Assembly: GCF_027797465.1 (NCBI RefSeq)
Contig: NZ_CP115608.1
Coordinates: forward strand, 930,001 to 994,000
DNA from: Campylobacter sp. CN_NE2
Lineage (GTDB): Bacteria; Campylobacterota; Campylobacteria; Campylobacterales; Campylobacteraceae
Direction: 5' to 3'
Length of the DNA stretch: 64,000 nucleotides
In this document: one piece after another, positions 56,419 to 64,000 of the stretch
Layout of the letters: every line of letters begins with the position of its first letter
Position numbering within the stretch: position 1 is the first letter of the stretch
Notes under the pieces: generated by a model
What the model was told of the DNA's origin: nothing
The model's database searches: none
Seen by the model: the letters and a program-made list of their open reading frames with translations, nothing else
Position numbers and translations under genes: made by a program

Positions 56419-57389
56419 TTAAATCCTTTTAATTTTTTGTATATATTTTTGAAAAATACTGGAATAAAATCCATTTTAAAAAAAGCTGTTGCAAGGATTA
56501 ATTTTGTTATAAAAGATAATGAATCATTTTTAAATATATATTTTATATGATTCGCCTCTGGGCAAATAAAATTTACTTTTTTATTTAAATTTCCCTTGAT
56601 TGCTAAAATTATTGGAACTAGTATTCGTTCATAAAAATATTCTTTGTATTCGTTATCTACATTATGATTAATAAAAAAATTATTCATAGAAATAGATAAT
56701 TGTTTTAGATCATTAGATAATTTTTCTGAGTAATTATTACATGTTAAAGATGAAGCATTAAATTTGCGATAATGACACAATGGTTTATGTATAAATGATA
56801 TTTTTTTGGCAAAATAAAACAATTGTGTTGAAATAAAACAATCTTCTAGATATGAAAATTTTGGAAATGTAGTATTTTGATATAATGAACGCCTACACAT
56901 TTTATTCCATACATAAGAGTGAATAATATCGATTAAAACCGCTTTTAGCCAATTTATTTGCGCTTTTTCATAATTTTCTTTATGATGAATTTCTTTATTT
57001 TCATAATTTATAAAATAATCACAACATACAATATCTGCATCATCTTCTTTCGCTTTTTTATATAAAGAGCTTGCCATATCAAGCTCAACCCAATCGTCGC
57101 TATCGATATGCAAAATATATTCGCCAGTCGCACTTTCAAAGCCTGTTTTCCTAGCCTGACCCAAACCTTCGTTTTGTGGTTTGTTTATGATTTTTATATC
57201 ATTTTTTCTATTTGGATATTTTTCTATAACGCTTTGCAAAACTTGCATACTATTATCGGGCGTACAGTCATTTACAAAAACATACTCAATACTGTCAAAA
57301 TCTTGCTCAAATAGCGTTGTAGCACATTTGGCGATATATTTTTCTACATTGTAAATAGGAACTATTATACTAACTGCGTATGGTTTCAT
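56415..57389 (-). CDS. Family 2 glycosyltransferase
   Basis: A 324-residue GT-A glycosyltransferase. It starts AVSIIVPIYNVEKYIAKC, with the nucleotide-binding VNDCTPDNSMQV and the DxD at D96-D98-D99 in HIDSDDWVEL. The region YLEDCFISTQLFYFAKKI resembles the acceptor side of capsule and LOS transferases. The C-terminus is basic and hydrophobic (residues about 280-324) and may bind the membrane. It ends in the ATGA overlap with the LicD-like remnant. Confidence 0.9.
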   Translation of the reverse strand: MKPYAVSIIVPIYNVEKYIAKCATTLFEQDFDSIEYVFVNDCTPDNSMQVLQSVIEKYPNRKNDIKIINKPQNEGLGQARKTGFESATGEYILHIDSDDWVELDMASSLYKKAKEDDADIVCCDYFINYENKEIHHKENYEKAQINWLKAVLIDIIHSYVWNKMCRRSLYQNTTFPKFSYLEDCFISTQLFYFAKKISFIHKPLCHYRKFNASSLTCNNYSEKLSNDLKQLSISMNNFFINHNVDNEYKEYFYERILVPIILAIKGNLNKKVNFICPEANHIKYIFKNDSLSFITKLILATAFFKMDFIPVFFKNIYKKLKGFK

Positions 57390-57397
57390 TGTTTGTC

Positions 57398-58387
57398 CTA
57401 TAACTCAAATTTTGATTTTTCTGGCAAAATACTATCAAAAGCCTTTTGGACATTTTGCATAATATCATCATAGTTTTCTATTTCGCCGTCATTTATGCAA
57501 ATCTCTTTATATTTTTTAGTTTTAATTGCATTGCATAGTTCATCTACATTTGATGCTTTTTTATAACCAAAATCAAAATATTTTTTATTTCCGAAATTTG
57601 TTGGATGAAATTCACCTTTGCAAAGTCGCCAATATCTAAACAAATATTGATTTACATCTGTAATATTTCTAAATTTTGAATTCATTGTATCCAATAAAAC
57701 ATCGTCGCATTTATCCCAAACTTCTTTTATTACGGATTTTTTAAATGGTTGTGCAAAATGCCAATCTATAAAACCGTTAAATCTTGGATATGGTAATAAA
57801 AATATAGTTCTTAGCATATCAAAGCCATATTTATAATTAAACCATTTAAAAAAATTATTTTTTATAACACTATAAAAATTAAAATTTTTATTTATTTCGA
57901 TACAATTATTTAGCAAAATATGTGCAAAATATTTTGGTGCATTTACATTTAATATAGCACAATCACACGGCAAACCATCCTTAAAGAAAAATTCCTGTTC
58001 TATGAAATTTGTCAGAAGAGTATCATCATTAAAATATACAAAATGTTCAGATAAATCTTTTATATTATGCATATAAAGTTCGATTGGATGGGAGCTAAAA
58101 ATTGGCAAGTATTCTTTTGGAATATAGTCACTATGTTTAACGAAATTTAGTTTTGGTGCTTGCAAATTTAGCCACTCTGGCTTTTGGCCGTTTGTGATAA
58201 AATGAACTTTTCTAACCCATGGAGCAAATTTTTCCACACCGCGAAACCAATATTTTAACAATCCGTTATCTCTGTATCTAATATTGCTTGTATCTATTTG
58301 TTTATCTTGGGGGCAATATTTATTGAACTCCTTTATCCACTCGTGGTCGCTCCCATCTACCCAAGGAATTACAAAATCTATTTGCAT
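57398..58387 (-). CDS. Stealth-family sugar-phosphate transferase
   Basis: A 329-residue protein of the Stealth family, enzymes that transfer hexose-1-phosphate or similar groups to make phosphodiester-linked capsule polymers. The CR1 motif DFVIPWVDGSDHEW is at the start. CR2 is near 37-105 (RYRDNGLLKYWFRGVEKFAP), with LSEHFVYFNDDTLL and further conserved segments (DWHFAQPF) beyond. It lies eight bases upstream of the second glycosyltransferase gene. It implies phosphodiester links in the glycan; that is inference. Confidence 0.87.
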   Translation of the reverse strand: MQIDFVIPWVDGSDHEWIKEFNKYCPQDKQIDTSNIRYRDNGLLKYWFRGVEKFAPWVRKVHFITNGQKPEWLNLQAPKLNFVKHSDYIPKEYLPIFSSHPIELYMHNIKDLSEHFVYFNDDTLLTNFIEQEFFFKDGLPCDCAILNVNAPKYFAHILLNNCIEINKNFNFYSVIKNNFFKWFNYKYGFDMLRTIFLLPYPRFNGFIDWHFAQPFKKSVIKEVWDKCDDVLLDTMNSKFRNITDVNQYLFRYWRLCKGEFHPTNFGNKKYFDFGYKKASNVDELCNAIKTKKYKEICINDGEIENYDDIMQNVQKAFDSILPEKSKFEL

Positions 58388-58454
58388 ATTTTACCTTTCT
58401 TTACTTTTTGGAAAATTTTTATAAATTTAGGAAACCATCACTGCAATTAAGGGT

Positions 58455-59705
58455 TTATTTTCCATTTACAACCTTTAAATTTTTATTATTAAACATTACC
58501 CACAATCCAAACAAACACGCTACTAAATATCCCACGCCATATCCTACAACCGTGCCATAGGCTGAAAATTTTGGTATAAAGACGATATAAGACAGAGTCG
58601 AAAATAGCAAAACCAATGCCCATTTGTAAATCAAAATTTTGCCTAGTTGCATTTTGATGATATAGATGTTTAAAGCTTCGTTTAAAAATATAAAAGGTAG
58701 CGTAAAAAGCAGAAATTTAAATACAGGAATTGCGCCGTTAAATTTGACTCCAAAAATCAAATTTATGATTAATGGTGCTAAAAAATACAAAATAACTGCC
58801 GTTAAAATCGCCAAAACAAACATACCAAAGCTAAGCTTTAAGACATTTGATTTTATAGTTTTTATATCGTCAAATTTATAAACAAAAAGTGGCGCAAATG
58901 AGATTGCGATTATCGGTGAAATCGCAATTACGATATTTAGAAGCGATATGGCAGAAGTATAAAGCCCTAGTGAAAATTCATCGCCCAAATGTTTTAAAAA
59001 AACAAAATCAACCCGCTTACAAACTATCATCAAAATAATCCCAGCAAAAAATGGTAAGCCTAACTTTAAGAATTTATAAATTTGCTCTTTATCGCAGGTA
59101 AAAAACCACTCTTTTGTTAAATTTCTATAAACTACCAAAAGTCCAAATGCTATCAAGAATAACTCAAATGCCATTACAAAACCATAAGCGTAGATATTTT
59201 TAACACCAAGATAATATAAAGCCAAAAACATTATAAGCTTGATTATGTGAGTTATCATCACCAAAACAGCGCGATACTTTATCATAGTTTGCGACTGTAA
59301 ATAAGCAGTTACTATGCCAAAAGATTCATTAACCAAAATAGATGAAGCCATAACAATACTTAAATAAAATATCTTTATGTCATCTGTAAAAAATACAAAC
59401 AAAAGCAACGCTAAATACGCAACCACCGACGAAACAAACCTTATAACAAAGCCGTTTCCCATTATTATTTTGCGTTCTGCGGCATCAGCATTTGTTAGGC
59501 GCGGAACAACGATTTCAGCTGGATTTATATACGAAAGAGCAGAAAAAATAACACCAAGTCCTAAAATATACTGAAAATTCCCATACTCTTCTACGCTTAA
59601 CACACGAGCTAAAATCATAGTAACAGCTAATCCCATTACTATTCTAACTCCGTGTTCGCATAAAAGCCAAGCTATATTTTTTACTATTTTAGGGTTTATC
59701 GCCAT
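58455..59705 (-). CDS. Wzx-like polysaccharide flippase
   Basis: A 416-residue membrane protein of the MOP superfamily with about 12 hydrophobic segments. The start, ARVLSVEEYGNFQYILGLGVI, is the usual first-helix region of Wzx and related lipid-linked oligosaccharide flippases. It moves undecaprenyl-linked repeat units across the inner membrane. It is encoded beside the chain-length gene, 22 bases apart. Substrate specificity cannot be read. Confidence 0.88.
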   Translation of the reverse strand: MAINPKIVKNIAWLLCEHGVRIVMGLAVTMILARVLSVEEYGNFQYILGLGVIFSALSYINPAEIVVPRLTNADAAERKIIMGNGFVIRFVSSVVAYLALLLFVFFTDDIKIFYLSIVMASSILVNESFGIVTAYLQSQTMIKYRAVLVMITHIIKLIMFLALYYLGVKNIYAYGFVMAFELFLIAFGLLVVYRNLTKEWFFTCDKEQIYKFLKLGLPFFAGIILMIVCKRVDFVFLKHLGDEFSLGLYTSAISLLNIVIAISPIIAISFAPLFVYKFDDIKTIKSNVLKLSFGMFVLAILTAVILYFLAPLIINLIFGVKFNGAIPVFKFLLFTLPFIFLNEALNIYIIKMQLGKILIYKWALVLLFSTLSYIVFIPKFSAYGTVVGYGVGYLVACLFGLWVMFNNKNLKVVNGK

Positions 59706-59726
59706 TTTATCGCTTTTTAAAATTTT

Positions 59727-60974
59727 TTAGGCTTTTAGATTTTTTCTCGCTTGAATTTCGCTTTTTAGCAAAACCCAAAATACACCCAAAATGCCACCTA
59801 AAAATGTAGCGATTGCTACGATTAAAAGTTTTTTAGGCTTCACAGGGGATTTGCTAGTTATGATAATGTCATCTTTTATGATGACATTGCTTAAATTTTG
59901 TTTTTCTAAACTCGCCTTTAAAATCTCTTTTTGATTTTCTAGTTTTGAAATTTCATCTTTTTTCTCATCTATGGAGTTTTGAATTTTAACTATATCGTCG
60001 TTTTTAGTCTGAATTTGATTTTGCAAATCCGTTTGTGATACAAGCAAATTTTCTTTATCTTTCAAAAGATTAGGAATTTTTACAAATTCACTATCGTGCA
60101 AATCGTGCTCAAATTTTTGTTTTGTCGTCGTGGTCGCACTCATATAGCGATTTCGCAAATCATTTAGTCGCTCTTTTAGAACTATTGCGTTATTTTGATT
60201 TAAATTTGGATTTTTTAGCTCTTTTTCTATGCTTTGAATTTCTGCGTCCAGTTTCGGAATTACATTATTTATAAGCTCATCATAAGCTTTTTTGTCATTT
60301 GGCAAGACTATATTTTGTAAATTTGCTATTTCCTTGTCTTTGTTTGGCATAAAAATTTCTTCTATCTGTCTTATGCGATTTTCAAGTTTTGGAAGCTGCA
60401 TATTTTGGATATGGCTTATTTGAATTTCGCTATTTTTTAGACTATTTTGCAAAGTTTTTATTTTCACATCTGCATTATAAAGAGCGTTTTTAATGCGACT
60501 TTCTTGCAAAGATATGTTTGATTTATAAATTTCTTGCTCTTCTTTAACGATTTGATTTATCAAAGCGACAGCATCGTCGTTACTTTTGCCCATAACTTCT
60601 ATATCAAAAAAATCGCTTAGGTTGTTTTTTGTGCCGCTCATTTTAGCAGGGGCTATCTTTTCTACAAATGCACTCTCTTTTGGCTGACCTTTAAGAGCGT
60701 CGATATATTTGCTTTGAATTTTATTTATTATCATATCCGCATTAGCAAAAAGCTCTTTTTTGTTTTCACTTATATTTTTGTAGTAAGGCACCGAAATTCT
60801 AGCCTTTGCACTATACCACGGCGTGGCGATTATGGTATATAAAACACCTAACGCGAAAAACGCTAGTGTAATCATAGCAATGCTAAATTTGCCTTTCCAA
60901 ATTTTGCCTAGTAACTCGAAAATATCGATTTCATCGTTTTGCAAATTGGCTGAATTCATTAAATTTTCACTCAT
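59727..60974 (-). CDS. Wzz-like chain-length regulator
   Basis: A 415-residue polysaccharide co-polymerase. It has an N-terminal cytoplasmic stretch with EIDIFELLGKIWKGK, a first helix (about 35-55), a long periplasmic region rich in coiled coil (about 130-370) and a second helix (about 383-403) with the short tail KSEIQARKNLKA. It lacks a kinase domain, so it is a Wzz/PCP-1 or PCP-3 type without BY-kinase. It is the last gene before the divergent WbaP gene. Confidence 0.88.
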   Translation of the reverse strand: MSENLMNSANLQNDEIDIFELLGKIWKGKFSIAMITLAFFALGVLYTIIATPWYSAKARISVPYYKNISENKKELFANADMIINKIQSKYIDALKGQPKESAFVEKIAPAKMSGTKNNLSDFFDIEVMGKSNDDAVALINQIVKEEQEIYKSNISLQESRIKNALYNADVKIKTLQNSLKNSEIQISHIQNMQLPKLENRIRQIEEIFMPNKDKEIANLQNIVLPNDKKAYDELINNVIPKLDAEIQSIEKELKNPNLNQNNAIVLKERLNDLRNRYMSATTTTKQKFEHDLHDSEFVKIPNLLKDKENLLVSQTDLQNQIQTKNDDIVKIQNSIDEKKDEISKLENQKEILKASLEKQNLSNVIIKDDIIITSKSPVKPKKLLIVAIATFLGGILGVFWVLLKSEIQARKNLKA

Positions 60975-61165
60975 TTGTTTTCCTTGTCTTTTAAATCTTT
61001 TTTTATCTATGTTGTTGGAATTTTAGATGTTCGTTTTGAAAATAGTGCTTTGAAAAACATCGAAGCATATCAAATGTGCCGTAAGCTATGACGCGTTTTA
61101 TACTTTTCAAAAATTTCTCCCAAATTTTGCCCAAAATTTTGCAGATAAAATTCACAAAAAAATCG

Positions 61166-61179
61166 TTTTTTTTTTTTTT
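61166..61179 (+). repeat. Homopolymer T14 tract upstream of the WbaP-like gene
   Basis: Fourteen consecutive T (61166-61179), beginning about 100 bases before the WbaP ATG and about 45 bases upstream of the -10 box. Runs of this length are slippage-prone. Intergenic tracts in Campylobacter glycan genes are known to vary. Confidence 0.8.
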
Positions 61180-61223
61180 GTTAAAACTACTATTATATCA
61201 GCAAATTTTAAATCTTATCTTAA

Positions 61224-61229
61224 TATAAT
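61224..61229 (+). promoter_or_regulatory. Probable -10 box of the WbaP-like gene
   Basis: TATAAT in TTAATATAATTTG, about 38 bases before the ATG. The T14 tract lies upstream of the expected -35 position. Confidence 0.6.
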
Positions 61230-61266
61230 TTGTTTGAAAATTTGATAAAAAAATGAAAGAATTTAT

Positions 61267-62595
61267 ATGAAAAAACAAATTTCAGTTTTGACTCTGCTTG
61301 TGTGTGATATTTTTTGCATATTTTTATCGCTTTTGGCTGCTGTTTGGATACGAAATTTAGTCGAAATTCCAAATTTTCCAAATTCACCGCAGTATTATTC
61401 AAACTATGTAAATTTTTATTTTATCTATTTTGTTTTGATATTTTCTTTCATTTACAACGGAATTTACACAAAAAGATACGACTTTTGGCATGAAAGTTTG
61501 CTGATTTTTCGCTCGTGCGTTTTTGCTTGTGTTTTGGTATTTTGCTATTTAGCTTTGAATAAAAATATAACAAATTCTCGTATGGCAATGATTTTAAGCT
61601 TTGCTATTATGGCTTTTTTGATACCGACTTCTAAATTTTTTATAAAAAAACTGCTTTATAAAGCCGGTTTTTGGCAAAAAAAGGTAAAAGTCATAAACGG
61701 CACACGCGAATTTAGACGAGAAATTTTTAAAAATACATACTTGGGTTACAAGCTTACTCGCGGGAACGACTACGAAACGATTTTTATCCAAAATCGCAAC
61801 AACATAACGCTAGATAAGCTAGATCGGCTTGTAGAGGAAAATATCTTAACACATAAAGAAGTGGTTTTCACCCCTGCTTTGGAAGGTTATGACTACTCAA
61901 ATGGCGAAATTTTCAGCCTTTTTAACTCTCGCACGAATTTATTTATGCTAGAAAATTCGCTTTTAAAGCCGATAAATAGGATTACAAAGCGTCTTTTTGA
62001 TATTTCTATGATAATCCTTGCTATGCCTTTGCTTGTGCCGATTTTCGCTATCGTAATTGTGGCGATGAAAATAAATGAACCAAAAGGAAGCATTTTTTTC
62101 TCTCACCCTAGAATGGGCAGATATGGCAAGACTTTTGGTTGTTTGAAATTTCGCTCGATGAGAGAAAATTGCGATGAAATGTTTAAAAAATACCTTGAAG
62201 AAAATCCGCAAGAAATCGAGTATTATCAAAAATATCACAAATATGAAAACGATATTCGCATAACAAAACTTGGAAATTTTTTGCGTAAAACTTCAATAGA
62301 CGAACTCCCGCAACTCATAAATGTCCTAAAAGGCGATATGAGCATCGTTGGTCCTCGCCCTGTGTTAGCCAAAGAGTTTGAGATGGGAGATGCGACGGTG
62401 TATGAAAGAGACATTGTTTTGATGGTTCGACCAGGTGTCACCGGACTAGCCCAAATCAACGATAGAGAAAAATCAGAATTTGGCGATAGAGTAAAAATGA
62501 ATATCTGGTATGTCAAAAACTGGACACTTTATATGGATTTCGTTATTATTTTAAAAACGATTAAACTTGTTTTATTTAGGGAAAGTGCAAGTTAA
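61267..62595 (+). CDS. WbaP/WcaJ-like undecaprenyl-phosphate sugar phosphotransferase
   Basis: A 442-residue polyprenol-phosphate hexose-1-phosphate transferase. Four hydrophobic segments (about 5-125) form the N-terminal membrane part. A CoA-binding-like domain follows, then the C-terminal PF02397 catalytic domain from about 240. That domain has [23 protein letters not shown]-like [26 protein letters not shown] and [11 protein letters not shown]. It loads the first sugar phosphate onto the lipid carrier to start the glycan unit. The sugar cannot be read. It is divergent from the rest of the cluster. Confidence 0.92.
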   Translation: MKKQISVLTLLVCDIFCIFLSLLAAVWIRNLVEIPNFPNSPQYYSNYVNFYFIYFVLIFSFIYNGIYTKRYDFWHESLLIFRSCVFACVLVFCYLALNKNITNSRMAMILSFAIMAFLIPTSKFFIKKLLYKAGFWQKKVKVINGTREFRREIFKNTYLGYKLTRGNDYETIFIQNRNNITLDKLDRLVEENILTHKEVVFTPALEGYDYSNGEIFSLFNSRTNLFMLENSLLKPINRITKRLFDISMIILAMPLLVPIFAIVIVAMKINEPKGSIFFSHPRMGRYGKTFGCLKFRSMRENCDEMFKKYLEENPQEIEYYQKYHKYENDIRITKLGNFLRKTSIDELPQLINVLKGDMSIVGPRPVLAKEFEMGDATVYERDIVLMVRPGVTGLAQINDREKSEFGDRVKMNIWYVKNWTLYMDFVIILKTIKLVLFRESAS

Positions 62596-62975
62596 AAAGA
62601 TAGCATTTGCGTAAATTTGCTCTCGTCAAATTCGTTTAAATTTGTGAAATTTTCAAATCCTGCTTTGGAAAAAATTTCTCCGCTTTTGCCAAAAGAAATT
62701 TTGTTTTTTGCAAAAAAACCACTTCGTATCCAACCTAAAAAAATCTCATCATAAATTATATTTTCATTTTCTCCGTCGCATAAAATCACGCCGTCAAATC
62801 CGTCTAAGCTAGCAGAATAAATATCAGGTTTTACAAAAAAACCGAATTTATCTTTTACGCTTTCATTTAATGAACAAATTTTTATCTCACACTCGCTCAT
62901 TTTGTGCAGTTTTTCGCAAATCATAGCTAAATTTAACAAAGAAAATTTATCATAAATCACAATCGCAATGCGCAT
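62592..62975 (-). CDS. DJ-1/PfpI-like fragment, probably incomplete
   Basis: 127 residues. The start (MRIAIVIYDKFSLLNLAMIC) and the central FDGVILCDGENENI resemble the DJ-1/PfpI (class I glutaminase-like) fold, but the nucleophile elbow (C in an I-C-x-G context) is missing, and it is shorter than the family (about 165-190). The stop overlaps the WbaP-like gene's stop by four bases (convergent). It could be a degenerate or non-catalytic relative. Confidence 0.6.
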   Translation of the reverse strand: MRIAIVIYDKFSLLNLAMICEKLHKMSECEIKICSLNESVKDKFGFFVKPDIYSASLDGFDGVILCDGENENIIYDEIFLGWIRSGFFAKNKISFGKSGEIFSKAGFENFTNLNEFDESKFTQMLSF

Positions 62976-63048
62976 TTTTATCCTTTTTTTGAGCTGATTT
63001 TAATCAAATTTGCTTTAAAATTTAATCAAATCTAACAAAGGAAAAATT

Positions 63049-63420
63049 ATGATTTACGAAGATAATTTGATTTTTATCGAGCCTGAAACTGCCGAAATTC
63101 CATGGATAAAAATCTTTACAAAAACCGAATTCAAAGAGCTAAGTGATTGCGACGAAGCGACGCAAAAACGGCTTTTTGAAACGATTTTAGAGTGCGAAAA
63201 AACTATGCGAAGTTTTTATAATCCCGATAAAATCAATATCGCAAGTTTTGCAAACTATGTCCCAAGGGTGCATTTTCATATCCAAGCTCGTTTTAAAAAC
63301 GATAGTTTTTTCCCTGAGAGCATGTGGGGCAAAAAACAGCGAAATGCAGATCTAAATTTGCCAAATTTTAACGAATTTTGCGAGATTTTAAATGCAAATT
63401 TGAAAAAGAAATTTGTTTAA
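63049..63420 (+). CDS. HIT-like protein with HxHxQ motif
   Basis: A 123-residue protein of the histidine-triad superfamily, which hydrolyses or transfers nucleotide groups. The C-terminal segment PRVHFHIQARFKND holds H-F-H-I-Q, where the usual third histidine is glutamine. GalT and some branches have the HxHxQ form. The N-terminal region IPWIKIFTKTEFKELSD precedes a helix. Strand and length fit a HIT domain of about 110 residues. No partner gene is apparent. Confidence 0.72.
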   Translation: MIYEDNLIFIEPETAEIPWIKIFTKTEFKELSDCDEATQKRLFETILECEKTMRSFYNPDKINIASFANYVPRVHFHIQARFKNDSFFPESMWGKKQRNADLNLPNFNEFCEILNANLKKKFV

Positions 63421-64000
63421 TTTAAGCGAGTTTTGATTTTTCTTCTTAATCTTTTTCGATTAAAAAGCACCAAAAGTAAAATTGCAGCCACAACGCCGCA
63501 CATAATAAAACCAAATTTCGCACCGAATTTATCGGTAAAATACCCGGCAAACAAAGCACCAAACGGCGTGCTTCCTTGAAAAACAAGCGTGTAAATACTC
63601 ATCACTCTGCCGCGAAATTCATTTGCCGTATTTAGCTGCAAGGTCGAGTTGATGTTTGAGGCTGTCAAAAGAAAGGCAAATCCGGTTAAAGCCAGAACAA
63701 AACAGGCATAATAAAAGTTGCTAACAAGCCCGATACAGCTTAGCAAAAGGACTGAAACAACAGATAAAATTCTTATATATTTTATCTCAAATTTGCCAAA
63801 ACTAGCCACGAAAAACGCCCCTACAAACGCACCCACACCCGAACACGCCATCATATAACCAAATGTCTTTTCGCCGCCTTGCAAAACAAATTTGACAAAG
63901 GCAGAAACCGTGATATTGTAATTTGGCACAAAAGTGGCGATAATAAGCAAAATCAGCAAAACTTCGCTTAAAATTTGTTTGTGTAAAACATAAATGAAGC
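63417..64000 (-). CDS. MFS transporter, C-terminal part (gene continues beyond window)
   Basis: The frame is open through the right edge, so about 194 residues of the C-terminal half are in view, with six hydrophobic segments. The segment NTANEFRGRVMSIYTLVFQG matches the conserved loop of the MFS_3/EntS-like drug or siderophore exporters. It overlaps the HIT-like gene stop by four bases (convergent). The N-terminal half must lie to the right of 64000. Substrate unknown. Confidence 0.83.
   Translation of the reverse strand, partial: FIYVLHKQILSEVLLILLIIATFVPNYNITVSAFVKFVLQGGEKTFGYMMACSGVGAFVGAFFVASFGKFEIKYIRILSVVSVLLLSCIGLVSNFYYACFVLALTGFAFLLTASNINSTLQLNTANEFRGRVMSIYTLVFQGSTPFGALFAGYFTDKFGAKFGFIMCGVVAAILLLVLFNRKRLRRKIKTRLN

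Overview
The window is AT-rich chromosomal DNA of an epsilonproteobacterium, almost certainly a Campylobacter or close relative. The protein families, codon use and gene order point there. The order rplU-rpmA-obg-proB-fmt-birA-parA-parB-atpF'FHAGDC-tolQRAB-pal-cpoB-slyD-fabD-mtnN-ttcA, the fused trpGD, the ppx-ferredoxin-cosR-folB cluster and frdCAB-lgt are arrangements I recall from C. jejuni. Species cannot be fixed from the sequence. No rRNA, tRNA, CRISPR array, transposase or prophage gene was seen.

Layout. 1-6.8 kb: dksA-like, rlmH, accD, recO, thiL, a 57-residue membrane protein with its own promoter and hairpin, then ttcA-mtnN-fabD-slyD. 6.8-11.3 kb: the complete Tol-Pal envelope system. 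11.3-17 kb: the F1 sector and b/b' stalk of ATP synthase. 17-22.7 kb: parB/parA, birA, fmt, proB, obg, rpmA, rplU. 23-26.3 kb: di-heme cytochrome c peroxidase, a lipoprotein and an NSS amino-acid transporter. 26.5-35.4 kb: trp genes (trpE, trpGD, trpF, trpB, trpA). They are interrupted by a solitary adenine DNA methyltransferase gene and, between trpF and trpB, by an inserted palindromic repeat plus two AT-rich accessory ORFs; trpBA has its own promoter. 35.5-46 kb: a TSUP permease, rpsU, ppx/gppA, a ferredoxin, a histidine kinase paired with cosR, folB, plsY, a HerA-like ATPase and a MetF-like protein. 46-53.7 kb: polA, frdCAB, lgt and a possible TorD-like chaperone.

54-62.6 kb is the accessory surface-glycan region: two family 2 glycosyltransferases, a Wzy-like polymerase, a Stealth-type sugar-phosphate transferase, a Wzx flippase, a Wzz chain-length regulator and a divergent WbaP-like initiating transferase. 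Together these make a Wzx/Wzy-dependent pathway: WbaP loads the first sugar phosphate on undecaprenyl phosphate, the transferases extend it, Wzx flips it, and Wzy and Wzz polymerise it to a set length. A 41-codon LicD-like remnant sits between a glycosyltransferase and wzy, coupled by ATGA overlaps on both sides. A 14-T tract lies upstream of the WbaP promoter. The window ends with a DJ-1-like fragment, a HIT-like protein and a truncated MFS gene.

The least explained signal is a set of intergenic structured repeats. Family A (three copies, about 128 bp) and family B (two copies and one end fragment) have conserved ends and a conserved or semi-conserved core. Their stem arms differ between copies but stay self-complementary within each copy, with compensatory changes. 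Members of A and B sit next to each other at two sites. They could be structured non-coding elements or non-autonomous mobile repeats; no function is known from the sequence.
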